From: Marinobacter salarius | GTDB taxonomy: Bacteria > Pseudomonadota > Gammaproteobacteria > Pseudomonadales > Oleiphilaceae | Assembly: GCA_000831005.1 (NCBI GenBank) | Contig: CP007152.1 | Location: 2,046,001-2,110,000, forward strand | Reading direction: 5' to 3' | DNA length: 64,000 nt | Shown: in pieces, positions 28,609-38,210 of the stretch | How positions within the stretch are numbered: position 1 is the first letter of the stretch | How the letters are laid out: the number at the start of each line of letters is the position of its first letter | The notes under the pieces: model-generated | Seen by the model: only the letters and a program-made list of their open reading frames with translations | Databases searched by the model: none | Told to the model about the DNA's origin: nothing | Program-made: the position numbers and the translations under genes

Positions 28609-29389
28609 CAAAAAAATGACACAGGTGGCGGACCCTGGCTCCGCCATTGCCAGCTATCTGGACGAACTGCTGCATACGGCGACAGATAGCGCTCTGCGAG
28701 AGGAACCGGAACCGCCAAAACCGGTGGCTCGTGAACGCACTCGCATCGCGCCGAAGCCTGCGCCCATTGTGGCCCGTCCGGTCGCGGAGGCGAAGTCTGA
28801 GTTGCAAAAGCCGGTAACACCGGCCCCGGTGGCGGAAAAAGCACCGGAGGTGGAGTCGCCCCCGGTTGAGCACAAACAGGCCGCCGATATTCCGTTGCCT
28901 CCTGAGGTGGAGCCCCCGGGGCGGCCGGAATGGTCAGACAAACCGTTCGAATGCCTGATCTTCACGGTGGCAGGGCTGCAACTGGCGGTGCCGTTGATAC
29001 TGCTCGGCGCCATTCATCGAATAGAAGAGCCGGTGAAGCCGATCCCCGGCAGCCCCCGCTGGTATATGGGCATGCGCCCGGACCGGGAACGTAATCTCAG
29101 AGTGGTGGATACGGCGGAATGGATTATGGCGGGCCGGGCACCGGAGGACGCACGGGACAACTATCGCTTCGTGATCCGGCTGGACAGCAGTGAGTGGGGG
29201 TTGGCCTGTGACGATGTCGCGCAGTCGTTTACCCTGAAACCGGATGAAGTACGCTGGCGGACGGCCCGCAGCAAGCGGCCTTGGCTGGCGGGCACGGTCA
29301 TCGACCACATGTGCGCACTGATTGATGTTAAAACCATGGCGGACATGCTGGTCCGGGCTGAGCGGGAACACCACCTCGACCTGAATTAG
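28601..29389 (+). CDS. parP: CheW-domain protein with proline-rich head (ParP-like)
   Basis: A 262-residue protein: a short N-terminal helix, a long Pro/Ala/Glu-rich segment (about residues 35-110) and a C-terminal CheW-like domain (FECLIFTVAGLQLAVPLILLG, NLRVVDTAEWI, GTVIDHMCALIDV). This layout and the direct overlap with the ParC-like gene match ParP, which ties ParC to CheA and the array. Functional naming is by context. A 132-base gap with two hairpins separates it from cheW. Confidence 0.85.
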   Translation: MADKKMTQVADPGSAIASYLDELLHTATDSALREEPEPPKPVARERTRIAPKPAPIVARPVAEAKSELQKPVTPAPVAEKAPEVESPPVEHKQAADIPLPPEVEPPGRPEWSDKPFECLIFTVAGLQLAVPLILLGAIHRIEEPVKPIPGSPRWYMGMRPDRERNLRVVDTAEWIMAGRAPEDARDNYRFVIRLDSSEWGLACDDVAQSFTLKPDEVRWRTARSKRPWLAGTVIDHMCALIDVKTMADMLVRAEREHHLDLN

Positions 29390-29409
29390 CAATTTCCGGT
29401 TACCGAATG

Positions 29410-29460
29410 AAACCGTGCTCTGCTGGCACGGTTTGTGCCCTGAACTATAGTATTGGGCAC
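29410..29460. promoter_or_regulatory. Two adjacent hairpins before cheW
   Basis: AAACCGTGC (29410-29418) pairs with GCACGGTTT (29426-29434), a perfect 9-bp stem with a 7-base loop. Immediately after it, GTGCCC (29435-29440) pairs with GGGCAC (29455-29460). Neither is followed by a T-run. They may end or process the message between parP and cheW. Confidence 0.5.
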
Positions 29461-29521
29461 TGATGATGAATTTTTGACGATCAGGCTGCCCGCCGGGCAG
29501 CCGAACAGGAGATACAAGGCT

Positions 29522-30010
29522 ATGGCATCCCCGAGCGGACAGCAAAATCAGGCCCAGGATGATCAGGTACTGCAGTACGTGACCTTCAGGCTGGATGACG
29601 AAACCTATGGCATTGACGTCATGCAGATTCAGGAAGTGTTGCGATACACCGAGATTGCGCCGGTTCCAGGTGCCCCGGATTACGTTCTGGGCATCATCAA
29701 CCTGCGGGGCAATGTGGTCACCGTTATCGACACCCGCCGTCGCTTTGGCCTGGCGGATGCGGAAGTCACTGACGCGACACGCATTGTGGTCATGGAGTCG
29801 TCCAACCAGGTGATGGGTATCCTGGTGGATTCGGTTGCCGAGGTGGTGTACCTGAAAGCCAGTGAAATTGAGACCGCGCCCAATGTGGGGAACGAGGAAA
29901 GCGCCAAGTTCATCCAGGGGGTGTGTAACAAGAACGGCGAACTGATCATATTGGTCGAGTTCGACAAGATGTTGTCAGACCACGAATGGGCTGAAATCTC
30001 CTCACTGTAA
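29522..30010 (+). CDS. cheW: Chemotaxis coupling protein CheW
   Basis: CheW links CheA to chemoreceptors. The 162-residue product is one CheW domain (LQYVTFRLDDETYGIDVMQIQEVLRY, YVLGIINLRGNVVTVIDTRRRFGL, VVYLKASEIE). The ATG at 29522 is preceded by AGGAGA, so the longer frame opening at 29453 is rejected. It follows parP and precedes a DUF2802 gene, the same order as in Pseudomonas. Confidence 0.96.
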   Translation: MASPSGQQNQAQDDQVLQYVTFRLDDETYGIDVMQIQEVLRYTEIAPVPGAPDYVLGIINLRGNVVTVIDTRRRFGLADAEVTDATRIVVMESSNQVMGILVDSVAEVVYLKASEIETAPNVGNEESAKFIQGVCNKNGELIILVEFDKMLSDHEWAEISSL

Positions 30011-30078
30011 TGCCGGCTTTGGCCGGACAGCAGGCTGGATGGACGCCCCGTGGTTTCAGCTAACCGAGGACGTCCATC

Positions 30079-30471
30079 ATGTTTGCAGAAATCTCTTCCC
30101 TGGCCCCGTGGCTTCTGACAGCCGCTGCCCTGTGCCTACTGTTCGCCCAGGGTATGATGCTCCGCCGTGAAAACCGAAAACTTCGGGAGCAAATGAAAGA
30201 GCGCTGCGAAACCCTTGGCCGCGAGCTCCACGCAACAGCCAGTGGCAGTATGGGGGTTGGGCAGCGAGTGGTCACCTGCGAGCGCCAGCTTCATGAATTG
30301 CGTGGTATGCTTGACGAAATGCGCCAGAACGATCCGTTAAGGATTTCCTACGATGAGGCCTCAAGGTTAGTGGACCTGGGGGCGGATATCGACGACCTGA
30401 TGAATACCTGTGGCATTTCACGGCCGGAAGCCGAACTGGTATCAGCGCTCCGCAAGCGCCAGGCGGCCTGA
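30079..30471 (+). CDS. DUF2802 family protein
   Basis: A 130-residue protein with an N-terminal membrane anchor (LAPWLLTAAALCLLFAQGM), a charged coiled region (MLRRENRKLREQMKERCETL) and a C-terminal helix-turn-helix-like part (SYDEASRLVDLGADIDDLMNTCGISRPEAELV). This matches the DUF2802 family, which regularly follows cheW in pseudomonads; its function is not established. A perfect 8-bp inverted repeat (30038-30045 and 30071-30078) ends directly at the start codon. It is the last gene of the chemotaxis block and converges on the next gene. Confidence 0.85.
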   Translation: MFAEISSLAPWLLTAAALCLLFAQGMMLRRENRKLREQMKERCETLGRELHATASGSMGVGQRVVTCERQLHELRGMLDEMRQNDPLRISYDEASRLVDLGADIDDLMNTCGISRPEAELVSALRKRQAA

Positions 30472-30488
30472 CCTAAGGGTTTATCTGT

Positions 30489-30791
30489 CTAATCTTCACG
30501 GGGCCGTCCGGCGTCCTCTGGCGTACGGCCCTGAAGATTGAAGGCAAAGGCAAGAATTTCAGCCACCACCCGGTAGAGTGTCTCCGGGATTTCGTCGTTC
30601 AGTTCCAGTCGCGCCAGTATGCTGGCCAGCTCCGGATTTTCGTACAGCGGCACATTATGCTCACGGGCAATGCGGATGATTTCCTCCGCCAGTTCGTGGG
30701 TACCGCTCGCCGCAATGACTGGAGCCCGTTCGCCATCGTATTTCAGTGCCACCGCCGCCGGTGAATCTGTGTTCTGATGATCTTTGCTCAT
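30489..30791 (-). CDS. Stand-alone FlhB C-terminal-domain protein (EscU/YscU/HrcU family)
   Basis: A 100-residue protein that aligns by eye with the part of FlhB after its NPTH cleavage site: AVALKYDGERAPVIAASGT, EEIIRIAREHNVPLYENPELA, LNDEIPETLYRVVAEILAFAF. It has no membrane segments and no NPTH. Similar small proteins (FhlB/YlqH type) can stand in for the cleaved FlhB C-terminal fragment. Its start overlaps the end of the upstream FliK-like gene by four bases, so the two are coupled, which suggests a paired export-switch module. Function is inferred. Confidence 0.85.
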   Translation of the reverse strand: MSKDHQNTDSPAAVALKYDGERAPVIAASGTHELAEEIIRIAREHNVPLYENPELASILARLELNDEIPETLYRVVAEILAFAFNLQGRTPEDAGRPRED

Positions 30792-32136
30792 ACCCGCGTG
30801 TCCACCAGCCGGTGCTCAAGACGGGTGTTTGCACCCCTTGGTGTCCCTCTCCGGCACTCCAGGTCCACCACATCCAGGCCGATATCCGAAAGGCCCTTTC
30901 GTAATTGCGGCAGATCTTCCCGCACCTGACGCAGCGTGGACTGCTTCTCCGCCCACACCTGCGCAGACACCTGATCCTGCCGCAGCGATACATCAAAATG
31001 CAAAGGCCCGGCCTCATCCAGATCCATGGCCAGTGAAAGACGCCATTCCGTTGCCCGGGGGGTGCCAGAGGTTTTCTGGCCGCTGTCTGCCGGATCCTGT
31101 TCGATTCGCAACTGGGCGATCCGTGGTTCGTTGTTGGGGTTCAGCCAGGGGAGCTCAAGCAGCATGGTTGATACCGGTGATGGCGCCTCGGCGGTGGTCC
31201 GTGTGGAGAGTATCTGGCTGTGTAACTGATTCACGGTAATACGATTGAGCATGCCAGCCAGCAGCCTGAGCATTTGCCCAGCTGTGGGTTCGGCAGACCC
31301 CTGTGGTGGCGGAGGTGGAAACGTATTGGGGAACTGAAGCGGTGCCTGCACCAGTTCCGGACTTGCCAGCGGTGTAAAGCGGTTGAAGGCGTCGGGGCCG
31401 CTCCCCTGTTGTGCGAGCAAGGCGGTAATCACCCGGCCGATAGCCAGCTTGAGATCGGGTAGGGCGGCCTGGGGCGCCCTCGCCAGCCGCGATTCGGCGA
31501 ACAGCCCGCTTTCCTCGACCCACTGCCGCAACTGGCCGGCCGCACCGGGTTGAGTTCCGGCACCTGGCGTCAGTGACTGGCTGGACGGCAGCCGTGATAT
31601 CAGTTGTTCAATAGCCTGCCTCACCGGTTGGGGAAGTGGCTGTGGTGGATTGTTGATGGGGGTTCCAGTGGGCGCAACGCTGTCGGGTCTCGCACCGCCG
31701 GTCAGCGTTGTCAGAATTCTGGCAAGGCCGGCATCAACGGACTGTTGCCAGGGCAGGCGCTGCGCCAGCGCCCGGGAGATCGTGGTTTCCGGCGCCTGGG
31801 CCAGCTTCCCCATCAGTTGCAGTTCATTGCCCGCGCGCATGATCTTGACCCAGTCACCGGTTTCCAGGGATGTGTCTCCAATAGCCGCCTGAACGGTCAG
31901 CGACTGGCCGCGAACTTCCAGCAACAACTGCGCGCCAGCAGAGGATTGTCGGTTGATCACGTCTGCCACCCGAGCGAGTGTTGCCTCGCGATTGGCAAGC
32001 TTGAGCTGGTCGAGCTGCACACGGGCAGAGGCCGCGTCCAGTACCGCCGAAGGTTGTCCGCTGCTGGCCGCTGAGCGATCGGCGCCGGTGACTCGGTTTT
32101 GGGTGGTGGTGTGGGGTTACCGTTTGGTAATTTCAT
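30788..32136 (-). CDS. Second FliK-like hook-length control protein (frame broken once)
   Basis: A protein of about 449 residues after repair, proline- and glutamine-rich in the middle, with a C-terminal FliK_C-like domain (LHFDVSLRQDQVSAQVWAEKQ and ending LECRRGTPRG). The intact frame opens at 32020, but the region upstream (MKLPNGNPTPPPKTESPAP from the ATG at 32136) joins smoothly if one G is restored near 32066 (RPAAGQPSAVLDAASARV). It is paired and overlapping with the stand-alone FlhB domain gene. It differs from the main fliK at 5809-7025. Start choice is uncertain. Confidence 0.75.
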
Positions 32137-32268
32137 TGCCACTGATTTGATGTCAGACAAGAGTATTCCTGAGGCGCTTTCGCTATAATACGCCCCGCCG
32201 GTAAGTATTGCCTTTCCGAACGTCTGAACCCTCCGGGTCAGTAAAGTGTACACCAGCTCTGGGCCCCG

Positions 32269-32905
32269 ATGTCTGAGCCGTTACTACAGGCTGTCAATCT
32301 GCAATGTGAGCGTGATGACCGGATACTGTTCCGGGATCTCTCTGTCTCCATACTGCCCGGTACTCTGACCCGTGTCGAGGGGCCTAACGGCTCTGGCAAG
32401 ACTACGTTGCTTAGAATTCTTGCCGGACTGAACGACAGTTACAGCGGTGACCTGCTCTGGCGAGGAAGGCCTCGTCATACCTACCGGGAGGAATTCCTCC
32501 GCAATATGCTCTACCTTGGCCATCGCCCGGGTATCAAACCGTTGCTTACCCCCATGGAAAATCTCCGCGCCTGATGGCCGGGCGTCGGTATGTGACTGAT
32601 AAGGTGCTCTGGCAGGCATTGGAAGGCACCGGCCTGGGTGGTTTCCAGAACGTACCCAGTCGTAACCTTTCCGCCGGGCAGCAACGTCGGGTGGCACTCG
32701 CCAGATTACTGGTTGCAGATGAACCCCTGTGGATTCTGGATGAGATATTTACCGCCATTGATGCCCACGGTGTGGCTGCTCTCGAGCGATTGCTGGTGGA
32801 CCGGGTCGCAAGTGGTGGCGCGATCGTAGTGACCACACACCACGACCTTAATCTGCCTCGATGCACCGAATTACCCTGGGGGGCAGTCATGACCATGGTC
32901 TCTGA
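32269..32905 (+). CDS. ccmA: Haem exporter ATPase CcmA (frame broken; end uncertain)
   Basis: CcmA is the ATPase of the CcmABCD complex that releases holo-CcmE. The Walker A (GPNGSGKTTLLRIL), signature (NLSAGQQRRVALARLL) and Walker B (LWILDEIF) motifs are present. The frame breaks near 32570 (lost C; MENLRALMAGRR). As given, the frame then runs on into ccmB without a stop. If one G is missing from the G6 run at 32878-32883, CcmA ends in ELPWGGSHDHGL at 32905 with about 212 residues, the normal size. I use that end. It is divergent from the FliK-like gene. Confidence 0.82.
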
Positions 32906-32957
32906 AGCCAGGCTTCCTGTTCGTACACCGGAGGAGTCGGTAAGCGTATTGTCGGCC

Positions 32958-33619
32958 ATGAAAGCCGTATTCTCGCGGGATCTGAAAACCGCCTTTCGCC
33001 AGCCCCAGGATTTGCTCAATCCGCTACTGTTTTTCGTCATGGTCGTAACGCTTTTCCCCCTCGGGGTTAGCCCCGAAGTATCATTCCTGCGGGAGGCGGG
33101 TAGCGGTATCCTGTGGGTTGCGGCCTTGCTGTCCGTGTTATTGTCACTGGATCATCTTTTCCGTCATGATTTCGACGACGGCACGCTTGAGCAACTGGTA
33201 TTGCAGCCCCAGCCGCTGTTTTTGCTGGTACTGGCGAAGTCACTGGCCCATTGGTACTCACTGGCCTGCCACTGGTGATGCTGGCGCCTGTTCTGGGGGT
33301 GATGGTGCATCTTGAGGGGAACTCTGTTGCCATTCTGTGTCTAACGCTGCTGATCGGAACACCGGTCCTCAGCTTGATCGGTTCCATTGGTGCGGCATTG
33401 ACCCTCGGACTGAGATCGGCAGGCGTGCTCTTGTCCCTGCTGATCATTCCGCTGTACATTCCGGTGCTGATTTTTGGCACAGGCACGGTAATGGCTGCGT
33501 CTGAGAGCGCGCCGGTGGGTGGACAGCTCGCGTTGATGGGGGCGTTTCTGGTGTTGGCGCTGACACTGGCGCCGTTTGCATCGGCGGCGGCCCTGAGGAT
33601 CAGTCTGTCCAACAGTTAA
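32958..33619 (+). CDS. ccmB: Haem exporter membrane protein CcmB (frame broken once)
   Basis: CcmB is the six-helix membrane partner of CcmA. Conserved N-terminal features are present (MKAVFSRDLKTAFRQPQDLLNPLLFFVMVVTLFPLGVSPE, here split as MKAVFSRDLKTAF and NPLLFFVMVVTLFPLGV), then HDFDDGTLEQL. The frame breaks near 33251; one restored G gives SLAHWVLTGLPLVMLAPVLG. Using the ATG at 32958, the repaired protein has about 220 residues, as usual. GGAGG at 32930-32934 is rather far upstream, so a TTG at 32949 is possible. Confidence 0.87.
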
Positions 33620-33640
33620 AGGTAAAAAGGTAACAACCTG

Positions 33641-34384
33641 ATGTGGCAAATCTTTCACAAGCTGGGGTCGCCAAAATGGTTCTTCGGCATTGCCTCAACA
33701 CTGATGCCCTGGCTGCTTGTGGTGGGGGCAGCCCTGTTGTTGACCGGTATTGTCTGGGGGTTGGGGTTTGCGCCACAGGATTACCTGCAGGGTAATAGTT
33801 ATCGCATCATTTTCATTCACGTACCGTCTGCGTTTCTGGCCCAGTCGGTGTATATCATGATGTCCGTTGCGGCGTTGGTTACGCTGGTTTGGCGTATGAA
33901 ACTGGCCGATGTTTTCGTCAAGGCCGTGGCACCGGTTGGTGCAGTGTTGACCTTCCTGGCTCTGTTTACCGGTGCGGTTTGGGGTAAGCCCACCTGGGGA
34001 ACCTGGTGGATCTGGGATGCCCGGCTTACCTCGATGCTGATCTTGCTGTTTCTTTATTTTGGGGTGATGGCGTTGGGAGCGGCCATCTCCGATGAGAAAT
34101 CCTCGGCACGTGCCGTTGCCGTGCTGGTACTGGTGGGAGTGGTCAATATACCGATCATCAAGTATTCCGTGGAGTGGTGGAATACCCTGCACCAGCCAGC
34201 GACGTTCAAGCTCACGGAAAAGCCCAGTATGCCCGCGGAAATGTGGGTGCCCCTGTTGCTCTCGGTATTGGGGCTTTATCTGATATTTGGCTGGCTCGCC
34301 TGTCTGCGTATGCAGACCAACATTTTGGCGCGTGAAGGCCGCACCCGCTGGGTAAAAGAACTGGTTCAGGCACGGGAGAACTGA
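33641..34384 (+). CDS. ccmC: Haem-handling membrane protein CcmC
   Basis: CcmC loads haem onto the chaperone CcmE in the periplasm. The 247-residue product has six membrane segments, the tryptophan-rich haem motif ([22 protein letters not shown], here seen as [18 protein letters not shown]) and flanking histidines (FIHVPSA; WWNTLHQ) that ligate haem. The frame is intact. It follows ccmB by 21 bases and precedes ccmD by four. Confidence 0.97.
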   Translation: MWQIFHKLGSPKWFFGIASTLMPWLLVVGAALLLTGIVWGLGFAPQDYLQGNSYRIIFIHVPSAFLAQSVYIMMSVAALVTLVWRMKLADVFVKAVAPVGAVLTFLALFTGAVWGKPTWGTWWIWDARLTSMLILLFLYFGVMALGAAISDEKSSARAVAVLVLVGVVNIPIIKYSVEWWNTLHQPATFKLTEKPSMPAEMWVPLLLSVLGLYLIFGWLACLRMQTNILAREGRTRWVKELVQAREN

Positions 34385-34388
34385 CGCA

Positions 34389-34616
34389 ATGGCCTTCGAC
34401 TCTTTTGGTGCTTTTCTGGCGATGGGCGGCCACGGCCCGTATGTCTGGGCATGCTATGCAGTGTTTTTCCTGCTGATGGGAGTCATGACGTGGTGGTCGC
34501 TGCGTCAGCAGCGGGTCGTAATCGCGCAACAGCGACGCCGTATGGCCCCCGCTCCGTCGGTCGACGAGCGCCCGGCGGCGGCCAGCTTTACCCGAATCGA
34601 ATCTTCTCAAGACTGA
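34389..34616 (+). CDS. ccmD: Haem exporter small subunit CcmD
   Basis: CcmD is a small one-helix protein needed to release holo-CcmE from CcmABC. The 75-residue product has the short motif [17 protein letters not shown], a single membrane segment and a basic cytoplasmic tail ([13 protein letters not shown]). Size, motif and place between ccmC and ccmE make the call firm. The tail is longer than in the shortest family members. Confidence 0.92.
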   Translation: MAFDSFGAFLAMGGHGPYVWACYAVFFLLMGVMTWWSLRQQRVVIAQQRRRMAPAPSVDERPAAASFTRIESSQD

Positions 34617-34630
34617 CTGGTAGATCAAAC

Positions 34631-35107
34631 ATGCACCCGATCCGAAAAAAACGGCTTACCATTGTCCTTTTTCTCCTTGTCGGGGTGTCGGTGGCCGTGG
34701 CCCTGACGACCTACGCGCTGCGGCAGAATATCAACCTGTTTTACGACCCAAGCCAAATTGCCGCTGGCGAAGCGCCGGTGGACGTCCGCATCCGTGCCGG
34801 CGGCATGGTGGAAGAAGGGACTGTGCAGCGTGATTCGGAAAGCCTGAAAGTGGAGTTCAAGGTAACGGACTTTACCTCATCGGTATTGGTGGAATACACC
34901 GGGATCCTGCCGGACCTGTTTGCCGAAGGGCAGGGCGTTGTCGCCATGGGGCGCATGGACGGCAATGGCCGTTTTGTCGCGGACCAGGTGCTGGCAAAGC
35001 ACGACGAGAATTATATGCCACCGGAAGTGAACGACGCCCTGGAAAAGGCCGCCGGCAAGCGGGCCGCCATGCCTGCGACAGCCGGTGAATCCAGCGCCGG
35101 TTACTAG
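34631..35107 (+). CDS. ccmE: Periplasmic haem chaperone CcmE
   Basis: CcmE binds haem covalently through a histidine and hands it to CcmF/H. The 158-residue product has an N-terminal anchor ([26 protein letters not shown], shown here by [18 protein letters not shown]), a beta-barrel domain ([27 protein letters not shown]) and the haem site [14 protein letters not shown] use the ATG at 34631; the longer frame that opens at 34451 overlaps ccmD. The tail after the haem site is short and alanine-rich. Confidence 0.96.
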   Translation: MHPIRKKRLTIVLFLLVGVSVAVALTTYALRQNINLFYDPSQIAAGEAPVDVRIRAGGMVEEGTVQRDSESLKVEFKVTDFTSSVLVEYTGILPDLFAEGQGVVAMGRMDGNGRFVADQVLAKHDENYMPPEVNDALEKAAGKRAAMPATAGESSAGY

Positions 35108-35145
35108 CGTTGCTGGCCCACGTTTAAGAGAGTTGGAGAATCCTG

Positions 35146-37156
35146 ATGTATCCGGAACTCGGACAGATCGCCCTGATACTCGCGCTGTTGCTGGCAGTGC
35201 TCCTTTCCGTGGTCCCCCTGGTGGGCTCGGTGACGGGTCGTGACCAGTTGCTGGCCTTCGCCCGGCCGCTGTCAGCGGGCCTGTTCGTCTTCGTTGCCCT
35301 GGCCTTTGGTCTTCTGACTCACGCGTTTGTGACCGATGACTTTTCCGTGGCCTATGTCGCCAACAACAGCAATAGCATGCTGCCCTGGTACTACAAATTC
35401 AGCGCGGTGTGGGGCGGCCATGAAGGCTCGCTGCTGCTCTGGGTGCTGATGCTTGTTGGCTGGACGCTGGCGGTCGCCATATTCAGCCGGCGCCTGCCGT
35501 CGGTGATGGTGTCCCAGGTGTTGTCGGTGCTTGGTATGGTCACGGTGGGCTTCCTGTTGTTTACCATCATGACCTCCAATCCTTTCGATCGTACGCTCCC
35601 CAATGTGCCGGCCGATGGCGCCGACCTGAACCCGCTGTTGCAGGATTTCGGGCTGATCGTGCATCCACCCATGTTGTACATGGGTTATGTGGCTTCTCCG
35701 TGGCTTTTGCCTTTGCCATTGCCGCGCTGATCAATGGCAAACTGGATGCGGCCTGGGCTCGTTGGTCCCGCCCCTGGGACCACAGTGGCCTGGGCTTTCC
35801 TTTCCCTGGGCATTGCCTGGGTAGCTGGTGGGCCTATTACGAACTGGGTTGGGGCGGCTGGTGGTTCTGGGACCCGGTCGAGAACGCCTCGCTGCTGCCC
35901 TGGTTGTCCGGAACGGCGCTGATGCACAGTCTGGCCGTCACCGAGAAGCGCGGCGTATTCAAGAGTTGGACCGTGCTGCTGGCCATCGTAACCTTCGCCC
36001 TGAGCCTGCTGGGAACCTTCCTGGTGCGTTCCGGGGTGCTGACCTCTGTCCACGCCTTCGCCTCAGACCCCGACCGGGGGACATTCCTGCTGGCGCTACT
36101 GGCGATTACGATTGTTTCGAGCCTGACCCTGTACGCGTTCAGGCGCCGGTGGTGCATGTGCGCTCCCGTTACGGCAGCCTGTCCCGTGAAATCTTCCTGC
36201 TGATGAACAATGTGTTGTTGGTTGCCGCAACCCTGTTGGTGTTGGTGGGGACTCTTTATCCATTGGTTCTGGACTACCTGGACATGGGGCGGCTATCCAT
36301 CGGTGAACCCTTCTTCAACCTGACCTTCAGCCCCCTTGGAATTGCCGCCGGCTTGCTGTTGGGGGCAGGTATATTCTCCCGCTGGAAGAAAACCGACGGC
36401 GGCTGGCTGGGCCGCAAACTGCTGTGGCCGTTGGCTGTCAGTATGATTGGGACCAGTGCTGTGCTGGTTGGGTACGGCACGTTTGAGCCCTGGGCGTTTG
36501 GGGGCCTGTTCTCAGCGATGTGGATTACGGTGGCCACCTTTTGGGATCTCTGGGAAAAGTCCGGGTCACGGAAGGGGCGCCTCCACGGCCTCAGGCGTCA
36601 ATCCCGCAGTTACTACGGCATGGTGTTCGGGCATCTGGGGCTGGCCATCACCATGGCGGGTGCGACGGTCGCGTCCAACTACGGTATCGAGCGGGACGTA
36701 CGCATGTCGCCCGGGGACACCGCGATGGTCGGTGATTATCGGGTTGCGTTTGCCGAAATTGGCAACCGAAGAGGGCAGAACTTCACCGCGGAATACGGTC
36801 GTTTTGAGGTTTACGATTCGGATGGCGGTCTGATATCCACGCTATACCCGGAGAAGCGCCGATACATGGTTCAACGTAACACCATGACCGAGGCTGGTAT
36901 TGACGGCGGACTGTTCCGGGATATTTTTGTGGCCATCGGTGAACGGGTGTCTGACGATGCCTGGGCGATCCGGCTTCAATACAAACCGCTGGTCCGCTGG
37001 TTGTGGTTGGGGGCGCTGTTTATGGCCGCTGGTGGCTTCCTGGCCATTTCGGACCGCCGCTATCGCATTCGCGACAAGGTTGCGGAAAACGGTAAGGCCA
37101 AGGCACCGAACGCAGGCGGTGAGCGCGGAGCAGACCCGCTAGGAGCGGCGTCATGA
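35146..37156 (+). CDS. ccmF: Cytochrome c haem lyase subunit CcmF (frame broken four times)
   Basis: CcmF attaches haem to apocytochrome c. About 14 membrane segments and the WWD motif ([19 protein letters not shown]) are present. Breaks lie near 35691 (lost [13 protein letters not shown]), near 35778 (one G too many) and near 35815 (lost C), the last two compensating to give [22 protein letters not shown], and near 36139 (lost [16 protein letters not shown]). The repaired product is about 670 residues, normal for the family. GGAG precedes the ATG. The stop overlaps ccmG (ATGA). Confidence 0.93.
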
Positions 37157-37689
37157 AGCGGCTGCTGCTGTTCACGCCGTTGATCCTCGCTGTGGTACTC
37201 GGAGTGGTCCTGTTCGCCGGTATTGGCAAAGACCCCAACAAACTCGAGTCGGCGTTGATCGGCAAACCGGTGCCCGAGTTTTTGTTGACGGATCTCCACA
37301 ACGAAAGTCGCGAGCTGACTCGTGAGGTTTTTGAAGGGCATGTGTCCCTGCTGAATGTCTGGGGTACCTGGTGCCCGGCCTGCCGGGATGAGCATGGTGA
37401 TCTGGTCTGGCTGGCGGAAGAGAAAGGCGTGCGTATCGTTGGCCTTAACTATAAGGACAACCGGGATGATGCCCTGGTCTGGCTTGATCGGTTGGGCGAC
37501 CCGTATCAGGTGTCGATCTACGATCCCCGTGGCAGCCTCGGGTTTGACCTGGGGGTTTATGGCGCGCCGGAAACCTATGTCATTGATGCCGAAGGTATTG
37601 TGCGTTACCGCCATGTTGGCGTGGTTAACGAAAAAGTATGGAAGCAGGACATCAAGCCCATCGTCGATCGGTTCAGGGAGAAGATCTGA
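37153..37689 (+). CDS. ccmG: Thiol:disulfide interchange protein CcmG (DsbE)
   Basis: CcmG is a membrane-anchored periplasmic thioredoxin that reduces the apocytochrome or CcmH disulfide. The 178-residue product has an N-terminal anchor (LLLFTPLILAVVLGVVLF), the WGTWCPACRDEH active site, and GVYGAPETYVIDAEG with the cis-proline region. The frame is intact. It overlaps ccmF by four bases and ccmH by one. Confidence 0.97.
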   Translation: MKRLLLFTPLILAVVLGVVLFAGIGKDPNKLESALIGKPVPEFLLTDLHNESRELTREVFEGHVSLLNVWGTWCPACRDEHGDLVWLAEEKGVRIVGLNYKDNRDDALVWLDRLGDPYQVSIYDPRGSLGFDLGVYGAPETYVIDAEGIVRYRHVGVVNEKVWKQDIKPIVDRFREKI

Positions 37690-38168
37690 TGTGGCGCCTG
37701 GTGTTTGCATGGCTGTTACTGATGACAATTGCGCCGATGTCGGTAGCGGATGCCCGTGACGTTTACGGATTTGATACGCAGGCGCAGGAGCAGAGGTTCC
37801 AGACCCTGATTTCGGAGTTGCGTTGCCCGAAGTGCCAGAACCAGAACATCGCCGATTCCAATGCGCCGATTTCCAAGGACATGCGCGACGAGGTGTACCG
37901 GATGATGTCTGATGGCGCCAGCAACGAGGAAATTGTCGGAGCACTGGTCGACCGCTTTGGTGAATTCGTGCGATACAAGCCGGAGGTGGATAGCCGCACC
38001 ATCCTGCTGTGGGCAACGCCAGCCATTGTGGTCCTGGGTGGCCTGATGGTGGTGGCCGGGATTGTCATCCGTTCCCGCAGGGCCGGCCAGGACGAGCCAG
38101 CCCTAACCGACGAAGAGCGTGCACGGGCATCCAGAATGCTCGATGGCGATGACTCCAACCGCACCTGA
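37689..38168 (+). CDS. ccmH: Cytochrome c maturation protein CcmH
   Basis: CcmH reduces the haem-binding cysteines of apocytochrome c. The 159-residue product has a signal peptide (LVFAWLLLMTIAPMSVADA), the LRCPKCQNQNIADSNAPI redox motif, the helical hairpin (DEVYRMMSDGASNEEIVGALVDRFGEFVRY) and a C-terminal membrane segment (LLWATPAIVVLGGLMVVAGIV). The ATG at 37689 overlaps the ccmG stop by one base. Confidence 0.96.
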   Translation: MWRLVFAWLLLMTIAPMSVADARDVYGFDTQAQEQRFQTLISELRCPKCQNQNIADSNAPISKDMRDEVYRMMSDGASNEEIVGALVDRFGEFVRYKPEVDSRTILLWATPAIVVLGGLMVVAGIVIRSRRAGQDEPALTDEERARASRMLDGDDSNRT

Positions 38169-38210
38169 CTTCAAACAACACTCTTTCTCAACCGGATTAA
38201 TGACCGTTCT

